From Bradyrhizobium diazoefficiens (GTDB lineage: Bacteria; Pseudomonadota; Alphaproteobacteria; Rhizobiales; Xanthobacteraceae), in NCBI RefSeq assembly GCF_016599855.1, contig NZ_CP067041.1, positions 5,084,001 to 5,148,000 on the forward strand: a DNA stretch of 64,000 nucleotides, written 5' to 3'. The notes under the pieces were generated by a model. That model worked only from the letters and a program-made list of their open reading frames with translations. It did no database searches and had not been told where the DNA came from. The stretch's first letter is position 1, and the number at the start of each line of letters is the position of its first letter. Below, in pieces: positions 44,223-52,335 of this stretch. A program made the position numbers and the translations under genes.

Positions 44223-44990
44223 ATGTCCGCTCTCAGTTCGGCTTCCCGTCTCCGTCGCGTCGTCCTCTCGGGCCTCCTGCTCGCAACCTGCGCGCTCGCA
44301 AGCGGTTGCTCCTCGATCGACCGCCTGTCGCAGATCGGCGAGCAACCCAAGCTGTCGGCGATCGACAATCCGACGACGCAGCCCGGCTACAAGCCGGTGC
44401 AGATGCCGATGCCGAAGCCCGAAGTCGCCTCCTACAATCCGAACTCGCTGTGGCGCAACGGCAGCCGCGCCTTCTTCAAGGACCAGCGCGCGACGCATGT
44501 CGGCGACCTCCTGACCGTGACCGTGAACATCACCGACAAGGCCAACCTCTCCAACGAAACCCAGCGCAGCCGCACCAATAAGGAAGATTCCGGCATCACC
44601 GACTTCATTGGCGGCAAGACCCTCGGCCTCCAGGCGCAGAAGGTGCTGCCCGGCCGCATCCTCACCGCCGACTCCACCGCCTCCAGCGACGGCAAGGGCA
44701 GCGTCCAGCGCACAGAAGCCTTGCAGACCAACGTCGCTGCGGTCGTGACCCAGGTGCTGCCGAACGGCAACCTCGTGGTCGAAGGCAAGCAGGAGATCCG
44801 CGTCAACTACGAGATCCGCGAGCTCGTGGTCGCCGGCATCGTCCGCCCGGAAGACATCCAGAGCGACAACACCATCGATTCCAGCAAGATCGCGCAGGCC
44901 CGCATCGCCTATGGCGGCCGCGGCCAGATCACGGACGTGCAGCAGCCGCGCTACGGCCAGCAAGTCATGGACGTGCTGTTGCCCTTCTAA
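44223..44990 (+). CDS. flgH: Flagellar L-ring lipoprotein FlgH
   Basis: A 255-residue outer-membrane L-ring subunit. The lipoprotein signal has lipobox ALASGC, followed by the conserved SLWRNGSRAFFKDQRATHVG and the GDLLTVTVNITDKANLSN segments, and the C-terminal block ELVVAGIVRPEDIQSDNTID and VMDVLLPF end. It is the last gene of the operon; a stable hairpin follows at 45049. Confidence 0.97.
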   Translation: MSALSSASRLRRVVLSGLLLATCALASGCSSIDRLSQIGEQPKLSAIDNPTTQPGYKPVQMPMPKPEVASYNPNSLWRNGSRAFFKDQRATHVGDLLTVTVNITDKANLSNETQRSRTNKEDSGITDFIGGKTLGLQAQKVLPGRILTADSTASSDGKGSVQRTEALQTNVAAVVTQVLPNGNLVVEGKQEIRVNYEIRELVVAGIVRPEDIQSDNTIDSSKIAQARIAYGGRGQITDVQQPRYGQQVMDVLLPF

Positions 44991-45048
44991 GTCCTCCCGA
45001 GCTCCCACATCGTGTTCGCGAACCTAGGCGCGAACGACGATGTACAAC

Positions 45049-45081
45049 GCGGCCCTCGCTAGCTCCCCTGGCGAGGGCCGC
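45049..45081 (+). terminator. Probable terminator of the flgFGAH operon
   Basis: GCGGCCCTCGC-TAGCTCCCCTG-GCGAGGGCCGC is an 11-base perfect stem followed by ATGTATTTT. It lies 59 bases after the flgH stop. Confidence 0.55.
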
Positions 45082-45155
45082 ATGTATTTTGCGAAGGCGC
45101 AATTGGGGTCGCGAGTTAGGCCCGCACAATGAGAGCGCGCCGCCACCCCAACCTC

Positions 45156-45244
45156 CGTCATTGCGAGCGCAGTGAAGCAAATCCAGAATCCCTCCGTGGA
45201 AAGAGGCTGGATTTGCTTCGTCGCAAGGGCTCCTCGCAATGACG
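45156..45244. repeat. Interspersed palindromic repeat, family B
   Basis: CGTCATTGCGAGCGCAGTGAAGCAAATCCAG pairs with CTGGATTTGCTTCGTCGCAAGGGCTCCTCGCAATGACG. It is a third copy of the family at 21413 and 32950, placed between convergent genes. Confidence 0.85.
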
Positions 45245-45259
45245 ACGGAGAGTTTCTGT

Positions 45260-46039
45260 TCACGTAAACTCCGCCTCCACCACGCCCAGCCCGTCCAGCT
45301 CCATCCGCACCTTGTCGCCGGCCTTCAGCCACAGCGTCTTCACTAGGCTCCCTGTCAGCACGAGCTGTCCCGCGTGCAGGCCCTTGCCTTCGGCCGCGAG
45401 ATGGTTGGCGAGCCAAGCGAGGGCGTTGTGGGGATGGCCGAGCACGTCGGCGCCGGCGCCGTGGCTGACCTCCTCGCCATTGACGAGGGCACGGCCCTTG
45501 ACCGCGTTCAGGTCCGGCACCGACGAGCGCGGCACCGACCGTCCCAACACGCAGCCGGCGGCAAAGAAATCATCGGCGATCAGCGTCGGCGCGCCCATCG
45601 TCTCCCATTTCACATAGCGGTCGTCGACGATCTCGATCGCGGGATGGTAGGCCTCGACGGCCTCGCCGACCCATTCGGCGGTGAACGGCGCCTCGCCGGC
45701 GGCGAGGTCGCGCTTCAGGCGCACGGCGATCTCGCACTCGACGCCGACACGGACATAGTCGGAAGCCGCGAGCTTGACGCCGCTGTCGTGCACGCCCTTC
45801 TGGAACACGCCGCCGCCGCAGGGGTGCGGGATGCCGATATAGTCCTGCATCACCTGGCTGGTGCAGCCGATCTTGTAGCCGACCAGCGGCCCGACATGCC
45901 GCAGCAAGAGATCGTGCAGCGCGCGCTGGACTTGGTAGCCCTCGGCCTCATCATCAGGCGGAAGTTCCAGCGCCGCGAGCGGCGCATGGTTGCGGCGCGC
46001 CAGCGCGATCGCCTTTGCGGCTTCGAGAATTTTGTCCAT
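45260..46039 (-). CDS. 2-keto-4-pentenoate hydratase (FAA-hydrolase superfamily)
   Basis: A 259-residue enzyme of the MhpD/fumarylacetoacetate-hydrolase fold that hydrates 2-keto-4-pentenoate-type products of aromatic ring cleavage. The motifs VGYKIGCTSQVMQDYIG, GVECEIAVRLKRDL (metal-binding Glu pair) and EAYHPAIEIVDDRY (Asp) are in the expected order, with HGAGADVLGHPHNALAWLAN near the C-terminus. It interrupts the flagellar cluster and has no visible pathway partner, so the physiological substrate is uncertain. Confidence 0.9.
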   Translation of the reverse strand: MDKILEAAKAIALARRNHAPLAALELPPDDEAEGYQVQRALHDLLLRHVGPLVGYKIGCTSQVMQDYIGIPHPCGGGVFQKGVHDSGVKLAASDYVRVGVECEIAVRLKRDLAAGEAPFTAEWVGEAVEAYHPAIEIVDDRYVKWETMGAPTLIADDFFAAGCVLGRSVPRSSVPDLNAVKGRALVNGEEVSHGAGADVLGHPHNALAWLANHLAAEGKGLHAGQLVLTGSLVKTLWLKAGDKVRMELDGLGVVEAEFT

Positions 46040-46123
46040 CGGCGCCGCCTCCCACGCACCACAATCAAGAGCGGCAGTGGAGCATCCCCGCCCGGGCCTG
46101 ACAAGCGCGTGCGGCTTGTGGCA

Positions 46124-47152
46124 TCACGCCTTGACCACGCCGAGCCGGATCAGGCTCTCGGCCGTGGCGAGGATCGCCTCGTCGTTAGAACGGGGCTGCC
46201 AGCCCAGCACTGACTTCGCCTTGGCGCTGGTGGAATGCCTGACGCGTCCGAGCATCGGCACGACCGCCTGCAGCAAGGGAATCCGGCTCGCCGCGAGCCG
46301 CACCAGCCAGTCCGGGGCCTGGAGCCGTGGAACCCGGCGCGCCTGCGGTCCTAGTTCCCGCCGCAGCACCTTGCTGATGTCGAGGATCGACATTGTCTCG
46401 CCGGAGACTGCGATGAAGCGCTCGCCTTTCGCCTCCGGCGCGGTCATGACCCGCAAATGCAGGTCGGCGACATCGCGCACGTCAACCACGCCGAAATAGA
46501 CCCGCGGCACCGCCGGCATGGCGCCGTCGAGCAGCGATTTGACGATCTCAATCGAGCCGGAGAAGTCCGGCCCCAACACCGGACCAAAAATGCCGGCAGG
46601 ATTGACCACCGACAATTCAAGCCCGCCGCCCTCGCGCGCGACAAAATCCCAGGCCGCCCGCTCCGCCAGCGTCTTGGACTTGATGTAGGGCTGCACGTCG
46701 GCGCCATCGAGATTGGTCCATTCGGTCTCGTCGAACGGCCGGTCCCGCGGCGGATGGCCGTAACCGATCGCGCCCAGCGACGAGGTAATGACGACCCGCC
46801 TGACGCCGGCGTCCCGCGCGGCACGCAGCACCCGCAGCGTTCCGTCGCGCGCCGGAACGATCATCTCGTTCTCGTCCTTGGGAACACTGGTCGACAGCGG
46901 CGAGGCGACATGGAGCACGTAGTCACAACCAGCGACCGCCTCGCGCCAGCCCTCGTCCGCCGTGAGGTCGGCGGTGAAGAAGGACAGGCTTTCGGGCGAT
47001 GCGGCGGAGCCCTCGCGCAGCATCGCCAGCACGTCGGGTTGCCGGTCAGGCCGGCGCACCGTGGCCCGCACTTCATGGCCGGCGGCCAGAAGTTGCAGGA
47101 CAACATGGATGCCGACGAAGCCGGAGCCGCCGGTGACAAGAACAGTGCTCAC
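46124..47152 (-). CDS. NAD(P)-dependent epimerase/dihydroflavonol-reductase-like
   Basis: A 342-residue extended SDR. The start is GTG 47152, which places the Rossmann motif TGGSGFVGIHV next to the N-terminus. The catalytic Tyr and Lys are in YIKSKTLAERAAW, with the Ser/Thr stretch TSSLGAIGYG before it; DVRDVADLHLR is a usual family signature. It resembles the aldehyde/dihydroflavonol 4-reductase group, which reduces ketones or aldehydes. It belongs to the non-flagellar insert and has no clear partner. Confidence 0.88.
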   Translation of the reverse strand: MSTVLVTGGSGFVGIHVVLQLLAAGHEVRATVRRPDRQPDVLAMLREGSAASPESLSFFTADLTADEGWREAVAGCDYVLHVASPLSTSVPKDENEMIVPARDGTLRVLRAARDAGVRRVVITSSLGAIGYGHPPRDRPFDETEWTNLDGADVQPYIKSKTLAERAAWDFVAREGGGLELSVVNPAGIFGPVLGPDFSGSIEIVKSLLDGAMPAVPRVYFGVVDVRDVADLHLRVMTAPEAKGERFIAVSGETMSILDISKVLRRELGPQARRVPRLQAPDWLVRLAASRIPLLQAVVPMLGRVRHSTSAKAKSVLGWQPRSNDEAILATAESLIRLGVVKA

Positions 47153-47592
47153 TGCCAAATTCCCATCGCTGCGCAAATCGGCAAATTGGGTTCGCCGCCC
47201 TGCCCAAGGCCGCATCTGGTCACTCGGGCCCGCTGCCTGCGCTTAAGGAAATATTGAGTTGGTCCGGGCTTTATGGAGATGCGCGCCTTGCAGCGTCGCA
47301 TGAAGCCTGATGCAAGCAACGCTTGATGCAGCTTGATCAGTGTCTCAGCATCCGAGTCGATCTCGTTGATGCGACTCGCAAAACCTCCCGCACTTGAAGT
47401 GAAAGCTTCTTCTCATGTGAACTCACGTGAGATTTCAGGAATCGACTCTACCTCATTGATCGCGAGTCGCTTTTCGCGATCACGCACGTGCGTCGAAGCA
47501 CGCACCGGCAAGCGACAGGCAAAATGCCGATCATGGCGCGAAACGGCGCCTTGCGTCCAAAAACAAAGAGCCGCATCTCTGCGGCTCAGACT
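47153..47592. other. Gene-poor spacer before dksA
   Basis: About 440 bases with no intact gene. It contains the dksA terminator at its right end, the short palindrome CTCACGTGAG near 47422 and the hairpin GATCGCG...CGCGATC near 47458-47481. On the minus strand a long protein-like frame with an in-frame TGA covers about 47220-47490 (see findings). Confidence 0.45.
47556..47587 (-). terminator. Rho-independent terminator of dksA
   Basis: On the minus strand GAGCCGC-AGAGAT-GCGGCTC is followed by TTTGTTTTTGG. It begins 5 bases after the dksA stop, a classical arrangement. Confidence 0.85.
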
Positions 47593-48003
47593 CTATTCGT
47601 CGCGATAGACCTTCTCGCGTTTCTCGTGGCGCTCCTGCGCTTCCACCGAGAGCGTTGCGATGGGCCGGGCCTCGAGCCGCTTCAACGAGATCGGCTCGCC
47701 GGTTTCCTCGCAATAGCCGTAGGTGTTGTCCTCGATGCGCTGGAGCGCGGCGTCGATCTTGGCGATCAACTTGCGCTGGCGATCGCGGGCGCGGAGTTCG
47801 ATGGCACGGTCGGTTTCGGACGATGCCCGATCGGCGAGATCGGGGTGGTTCACGTTCTCCTCCTGCAAGGCTTGCAGGGTGAGCTTGGACTCTTTGAGGA
47901 TCTCATCCTTCCAGGCGAGGAGCTTCAAACGGAAGTACTCCTTCTGCCGGTCGTTCATGAAAGGCTCTTTGTCGGTCGGTCGGTAATTTTTCAACTTTTC
48001 CAA
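47593..48003 (-). CDS. dksA: RNA polymerase-binding regulator DksA, single-cysteine form
   Basis: A 136-residue DksA. The chosen start (ATG 48003) keeps the usual NYRP...PFMNDRQKEYF leader. The coiled coil with the tip aspartates (DLADRASSETDRAIEL) and the C-terminal finger (YGYCEETGEPISLKRLEARP) are present. In the finger, only one of the four zinc-binding cysteines of E. coli DksA remains; the others are Thr, Ser and Ala, so this is the zinc-independent rhizobial type. DksA with ppGpp controls rRNA and stress promoters. It is monocistronic with its own terminator. Confidence 0.95.
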   Translation of the reverse strand: MEKLKNYRPTDKEPFMNDRQKEYFRLKLLAWKDEILKESKLTLQALQEENVNHPDLADRASSETDRAIELRARDRQRKLIAKIDAALQRIEDNTYGYCEETGEPISLKRLEARPIATLSVEAQERHEKREKVYRDE

Positions 48004-48173
48004 GGGCGGCCTATCTTCTCAAGCAACGACTCGCGAACGGAACGGGGTCCGTTGAGCCGGGGCTTATATAGCTACCCCATGTGACAGACAATATTTCCTT
48101 AATGGCGCAGTTACCGCCCCCAAGCCCTTGCACAGGAAGGTTTATCCGGGAGAACCCGGGGGCGGGCAGCGGC

Positions 48174-48785
48174 CTAGTAAGCGACCGTGAAACGCTGCCG
48201 CAGATGGGCCGGCTTCTCGATCTCATCGGCGAGTGCGATGGCGTAGTCGGCGAAGCTGATCCAGCTCTTTCCGTTCGCATCTGCGAGAAGCTGATCGGTC
48301 CCGAGCCGGAACTTGGCGGTACGTTCGCCCTCGATGAACAGCGCGGAGGGCGAGAGGAAGGTCCAGTTCAGCTCCTTCTCCTGCCGCAGCAGGTCGAGAA
48401 AGACCCCACCCGCCTCGGCTTCGGCCTTGTATTGGGCCGGAAAACCGGGGGTTGTAACCAGTTTGACGCCGGGAGCGACCTCCAGGCTGCCGGCGCCGCC
48501 GACGACCAGATAGCGGCCCACCTTGGAGTCCCTGGCGGCCCCGATCAGCTTGTGCGGATCGCTCGCCAGGAAGTGCACTGAACTCACGGCAACGTCGTGC
48601 CCGGCCCAGAGTTTGGCCAAATCGGCTTGGTCGAGCACGTCCCCCTTGATCGGCGTCACGTTCGGCAGGGCCGCAATCTTCTCCGGGTTCCGGGCAATGC
48701 CGGTGATCGCATGGCCGCGGCGGGACAGTTCCTTGGTGATCTCCGAACCGGCCCGACCCGAGGCACCGGCAACTGCGATTTTCAT
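48174..48785 (-). CDS. NAD(P)H-binding oxidoreductase (NmrA/YwnB-like)
   Basis: A 203-residue atypical SDR. The Rossmann motif GASGRAGSEI is at the N-terminus (MKIAVAGASGRAG), followed by GDVLDQADLAKLWAGHD, VVGGAGSLEVAPG and a WTFLSPSALF strand. This matches small NAD(P)H-binding proteins that often sit opposite an HxlR regulator and act in electrophile or quinone response. ATG 48785 has GAAGGAGCCTTCC. The gene is divergent from the HxlR gene and shares an operator-like repeat with it. Confidence 0.88.
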   Translation of the reverse strand: MKIAVAGASGRAGSEITKELSRRGHAITGIARNPEKIAALPNVTPIKGDVLDQADLAKLWAGHDVAVSSVHFLASDPHKLIGAARDSKVGRYLVVGGAGSLEVAPGVKLVTTPGFPAQYKAEAEAGGVFLDLLRQEKELNWTFLSPSALFIEGERTAKFRLGTDQLLADANGKSWISFADYAIALADEIEKPAHLRQRFTVAY

Positions 48786-48806
48786 GGAAGGCTCCTTTGC
48801 TTCTGT

Positions 48807-48823
48807 AGTAACCAATGGTGACT
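48807..48823. promoter_or_regulatory. HxlR-type operator candidate
   Basis: AGTAACC-AAT-GGTGACT is an inverted repeat with one mismatch, similar to known AGTAACC-N-GGTTACT-type sites of YodB/QorR regulators. It lies between the divergent oxidoreductase and HxlR genes. A related half-site AGTAACTGGTGAG follows near 48883. Confidence 0.5.
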
Positions 48824-48920
48824 AGATATCGCAAAGAATGTTGGTGTTAAGAGAGCACCTTGTGCTTACCTGATTACCCAGGAGTAACTGGTGAGCGCAG
48901 GCAAAACGCGAGGAACCGAG

Positions 48921-49292
48921 ATGAAACCCAATGTCTATGCAGCCGAATGTCCGACTCGCCAGATCCTCGATCGCGTCGGCGACAAATGGGCCGTGCTGAT
49001 CCTGTTGCTGCTGCGCGAGGAGCCGATGCGCTTCAACCAGTTACGTCGCACGATCGAAGGCATCTCGCAGAAGATGCTGAGCCAGGTTCTCAAGTCGCTC
49101 GAACGCGACGGCCTGCTGAAGCGCCGCGCCATCGCAACCGTGCCGGTGACGGTCGAATATTCGATCACGCAGCTCGGCCTGACACTCGCCGCCGCGGTCG
49201 ATCCGTTGCGCGATTGGGCCGAGGAGAATCTGAAAGACGTCCTCGCCGCCCAGCGCCACTACGACGCGCAGCAGAAGGAGGAAGCGGCCTAG
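48921..49292 (+). CDS. HxlR-family transcriptional regulator
   Basis: A 123-residue winged-helix regulator. The start ATG 48921 has GAGGAACCGAG; GTG 48891 would add ten residues. The HxlR motif CPTRQILDRVGDKWAVLIL begins at Cys10, the position used as redox switch in YodB/QorR-type members, and RFNQLRRTIEGISQKMLSQV and KSLERDGLLKRR follow. It probably represses the divergent NAD(P)H-binding oxidoreductase and itself until an electrophile modifies Cys10; this is inference from family and context. Confidence 0.9.
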   Translation: MKPNVYAAECPTRQILDRVGDKWAVLILLLLREEPMRFNQLRRTIEGISQKMLSQVLKSLERDGLLKRRAIATVPVTVEYSITQLGLTLAAAVDPLRDWAEENLKDVLAAQRHYDAQQKEEAA

Positions 49293-49323
49293 CACGTGCG
49301 AATAACGCTTATAGGAGTCCCGA

Positions 49324-49455
49324 CATCCTGAGGTGCGAGTGGCGCGATGCAAAGCATCGCGTCGGGAGCCTCGAAGGATGTGCGGCCGAGATGCCGCCGG
49401 GCCGTCGCCCTTCGAGGCTTACCCTGCTTTGCAGGGCGCGCACCTCAGGGTGACG
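49324..49455. repeat. Interspersed palindromic repeat, family C
   Basis: It starts CATCCTGAGGTGCG and ends CGCACCTCAGGGTGACGG, with internal CCTCGAAGG...CCTTCGAGG pairing, so it folds as a long hairpin. It is located between the convergent HxlR and fliX genes. It is of a different type from families A and B. Confidence 0.8.
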
Positions 49456-49463
49456 GATAACGA

Positions 49464-49877
49464 CTACGCCTGCCCGGCCTTCGCCAGCTCGACTTCGACG
49501 CGCAGCTCGATCTCCGACAGCACGGAATCGAGACCAGGGTCGCCGGAGGACGATTTCAGGTTCGCAGCCGCATCGCGCAGCCGCATGACGGTCGATCCGT
49601 CGAGATTACCGGACAAGAGTCCCATCTTGAGATCGTCAAGCACGTCGAGCGCGGTCTTGCCGCGGGCGACCGAGCGCTTGCGGCGCTCGACCGGATCTTC
49701 CTCGATACCTTGCAGCGCGAGCAGCCCGTCGATATTGGCGGTGGCTTTCGGTGCGGCAGCGCTCCGCGGCTCCTGCGCCGACGAGGTGTCCGGCAGCACG
49801 AAGCTGCCGGAGCTCGTTCGCCTGGCCTGGCTGGCCGGCGTCCCAAGCGTGGTGCCATTCGGTCCGTAGATGCGCAT
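49464..49877 (-). CDS. fliX: Flagellar assembly regulator FliX
   Basis: A 137-residue protein of the FliX family. The N-terminal MRIYGPNGTT motif and the C-terminal helices (DGLLALQGIEEDPVERRKR; ALDVLDDLKMGLLSGNLDGS) are characteristic. In Caulobacter FliX couples early basal-body assembly to the sigma-54 activator FlbD, so it controls late flagellar transcription. It is divergent from flgI, the classical arrangement, with a sigma-54-type promoter between them. Confidence 0.93.
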   Translation of the reverse strand: MRIYGPNGTTLGTPASQARRTSSGSFVLPDTSSAQEPRSAAAPKATANIDGLLALQGIEEDPVERRKRSVARGKTALDVLDDLKMGLLSGNLDGSTVMRLRDAAANLKSSSGDPGLDSVLSEIELRVEVELAKAGQA

Positions 49878-50055
49878 CGGAGCAATCCGGGTGATCGATG
49901 CGCCACATTCGCCGCTTTATGGTTAACGGTGCGTAAACGACCCGGCAAAATCTGCCGGGAGGCGGCAGTTTCGCTCCTCAAGGCGAATGTCGGTTAGCGC
50001 CGATCCGAAGAGATTTATTCAACCTATTCAATCGACTAACTCCTCTGCCCCGCGT

Positions 50056-50071
50056 TGGCACAGCGCTCGCA
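50056..50071 (+). promoter_or_regulatory. Sigma-54-type promoter of the flgI operon
   Basis: TGGCAC-AGCGC-TCGCA has the correct 10-base GG-to-GC spacing and the same GCGTTGGCAC...TCGC core as the flgF promoter at 41375. It lies 89 bases before the flgI start. Confidence 0.7.
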
Positions 50072-50159
50072 AGGAAAGCGTCGGACCAGCTCGTCATGGG
50101 AGTGTCGCAGGTGGTCCGTGATGTGAGGAGGCTCTTTGAGGAGCCTTGGGGAGCAGAGG

Positions 50160-51290
50160 ATGCCAGGCGTTCGTTGGGCGAGGATTGTGAGCGGGGTTTT
50201 TGGAGTGGCCTGCGCCGCGCTGTCAGCGCTGTCGGCCCCGTCCGCAAGCGCGACCTCGCGCATCAAGGATCTCGCCAATATTGAAGGCGTGCGGCAGAAC
50301 CAGCTCATCGGCTACGGCCTCGTTGTCGGCCTCAACGGCACCGGCGACACCCTCAACAACATCCCGTTCACCAAGCAGTCGCTGCAAGCGATGCTCGAGC
50401 GAATGGGCGTCAACATCCGCGGCGCCACCATCCGTACCGGCAACGTCGCGGCCGTGATGGTCACAGGCAATCTGCCGGCCTTTGCGACGCAAGGCACACG
50501 CATGGACGTCACGGTATCCGCCCTTGGCGATGCCAAGGATCTGCGCGGCGGCACCCTGCTGGTCACCCCCCTCCTCGGCGCCGACGGCAACGTCTATGCG
50601 GTGGCGCAGGGCTCGCTCGCGATCTCTGGCTTCCAGGCCGAGGGCGAAGCGGCGAAAATCGTGCGCGGCGTTCCGACCGTGGGCCGCATCGCCAACGGCG
50701 CCATCATCGAGCGCGAGATCGAGTTCGCGCTGAACCGGCTGCCCAACGTGCGGCTGGCGCTGCGCAACGCCGACTTCACCACGGCCAAGCGCATCGCGGC
50801 CGCGATCAACGACTATCTCGGCGTCAAGAGCGCCGAGCCGATCGATCCCTCGACGGTGCAGCTTGCAATCCCGCCGGAGTTCAAGGGCAACGTGGTCGCC
50901 TTCCTCACCGAAATCGAGCAGCTTCAGGTCGAGCCCGATCTTGCCGCCAAGATCGTGATCGACGAACGCTCGGGCATCATTGTGATGGGTCGCGACGTCC
51001 GCGTCGCCACCGTCGCGGTCGCCCAAGGCAATCTCACGGTGACGATCTCCGAGAGCCCACAGGTGAGCCAACCCAACCCGCTGTCGCGGGGCCGGACCGT
51101 GGTGACGCCGCGCTCCAGCGTCGGCGTCACCGAGGACGGCAAGAAATTCGCCGTCGTCAAGGACGGCGTCTCGCTGCAGCAGCTCGTCGACGGCCTCAAC
51201 GGCCTTGGCATCGGCCCGCGCGACCTCATCAGCATCCTCCAGGCGATCAAGGCGGCCGGAGCGATCGAAGCCGACATCGAGGTGATGTGA
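50160..51290 (+). CDS. flgI: Flagellar P-ring protein FlgI
   Basis: A 376-residue P-ring subunit with a signal peptide (SGVFGVACAALSALSAPSAS) and conserved blocks SRIKDLANIEGVRQNQLIGY, GLVVGLNGTGDT, FALNRLPNVRLALRNADFTT and the C-terminal VSLQQLVDGLNGLGIGPRDL. The ATG at 50160 is preceded by GGGGAGCAGAGG. Its stop overlaps the flgJ start (TGATG), so the two are coupled. Confidence 0.97.
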   Translation: MPGVRWARIVSGVFGVACAALSALSAPSASATSRIKDLANIEGVRQNQLIGYGLVVGLNGTGDTLNNIPFTKQSLQAMLERMGVNIRGATIRTGNVAAVMVTGNLPAFATQGTRMDVTVSALGDAKDLRGGTLLVTPLLGADGNVYAVAQGSLAISGFQAEGEAAKIVRGVPTVGRIANGAIIEREIEFALNRLPNVRLALRNADFTTAKRIAAAINDYLGVKSAEPIDPSTVQLAIPPEFKGNVVAFLTEIEQLQVEPDLAAKIVIDERSGIIVMGRDVRVATVAVAQGNLTVTISESPQVSQPNPLSRGRTVVTPRSSVGVTEDGKKFAVVKDGVSLQQLVDGLNGLGIGPRDLISILQAIKAAGAIEADIEVM

Positions 51291-51670
51291 TGCAGACCGG
51301 CATGATCAACACCGCGCACGTCGTGACCGCCGCCCTTTCAAACCCCGCCTTCTCGGTCGAGAGCCGCAACGGCCGACCCGACTTCGAACTCGCCGCCGCG
51401 CTTCAGAAGGTCTCGCCGCAGCAGCAGGCGAAGGCGCAGAAGACCGCCACCGATTTCGAGGCGATGTTCCTCAACAGCATGTTCTCGCAGATGACATCTA
51501 GCTTGAAGGGCGAAGGCCCGTTCGGCGACACGCCGGGCACCGGCGTGTGGCGCTCGATGCTGACCGAGCAATATTCCAAGAACTTCGCCAAGGCCGGCGG
51601 CGTCGGTGTCGCCACGGAAGTCTACCGCACCCTGATCATGCAGCAGGCCAAAACCATCCGCACGGCATAA
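51290..51670 (+). CDS. flgJ: Rod-binding protein FlgJ (no muramidase domain)
   Basis: A 126-residue protein with the rod-binding domain only: QKTATDFEAMFLNSMFSQMT, FGDTPGTGVWRSMLTEQY and GVGVATEVYRTLIMQQ. The C-terminal muramidase domain of enterobacterial FlgJ is absent, as is normal in alphaproteobacteria, so a separate lytic enzyme must open the cell wall for the rod. The start ATG 51290 overlaps the flgI stop; GTG 51287 is possible. Confidence 0.92.
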   Translation: MQTGMINTAHVVTAALSNPAFSVESRNGRPDFELAAALQKVSPQQQAKAQKTATDFEAMFLNSMFSQMTSSLKGEGPFGDTPGTGVWRSMLTEQYSKNFAKAGGVGVATEVYRTLIMQQAKTIRTA

Positions 51671-51681
51671 GGTCAAACGAC

Positions 51682-52176
51682 ATGAACCACTTCAACGCGT
51701 CACGTCGGCCGATGCCTGCGCAGCGTCCGAACACGCCCGAGAGCGCTGCGGCGCGCAAGCTCGCCGAGGACCTGATGGACGCGATGAGCGCCCTGCTCGG
51801 CCTGGTCGAGCGCGAGACCGAGCTCGTCCGCGCGGGCAAGGTTCGCGAAGCCATGACGCTCGAGGGCCAGAAGCAGGAGCTGTCGCGGCGCTACGTCGGG
51901 GCCGTCGGCCAGTTGAAGGCGAACCAGGCGCAGCTTGCGAGGTCCGCGCCCGAGCTGCTCTCGACGCTGCACCGGCACCATGACGCCTTCCGTGCCATGC
52001 TCCAGGTCAATCTCACCGTTCTCGCGACCGCGCATGCAGTCTCCGAAAGCGTCGTGCGTGGCGTCAATGCCGAGATACAGAAACGCAACGTGCCAAATAC
52101 CTATACCGCGGCGGGACGCCGTGCGACGCCAGGCCCGCGCCACATCACGCCGCTTGCGGTGAGCCGCTCGCTCTGA
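51682..52176 (+). CDS. flgN: Flagellar export chaperone FlgN-like protein
   Basis: A 164-residue helical protein. ARKLAEDLMDAMSALLGLVE, ETELVRAGKVREAMTLEGQK and LSRRYVGAVGQLKANQAQL give the FlgN-type coiled-coil pattern (E-x-LxxG at the helix bend). FlgN delivers the hook-associated proteins FlgK and FlgL to the exporter. It follows flgJ after 11 bases in the flgI-flgJ-flgN operon. N- and C-terminal tails are basic and probably disordered. Confidence 0.82.
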   Translation: MNHFNASRRPMPAQRPNTPESAAARKLAEDLMDAMSALLGLVERETELVRAGKVREAMTLEGQKQELSRRYVGAVGQLKANQAQLARSAPELLSTLHRHHDAFRAMLQVNLTVLATAHAVSESVVRGVNAEIQKRNVPNTYTAAGRRATPGPRHITPLAVSRSL

Positions 52177-52335
52177 GCGCAGACGAAAACTGTCTCCAAT
52201 TTTACGAAAAATCGCGTGGCAAAAGCGCCGCGCGGTTAGGCACGTTTGCTTACCGGATATTCAATCCTACTGTTCCATGGTTGCGTATTGAGAGGGGTTG
52301 GGATTTGACTCACGCAAGGCAACCAGGAGGCTGCC

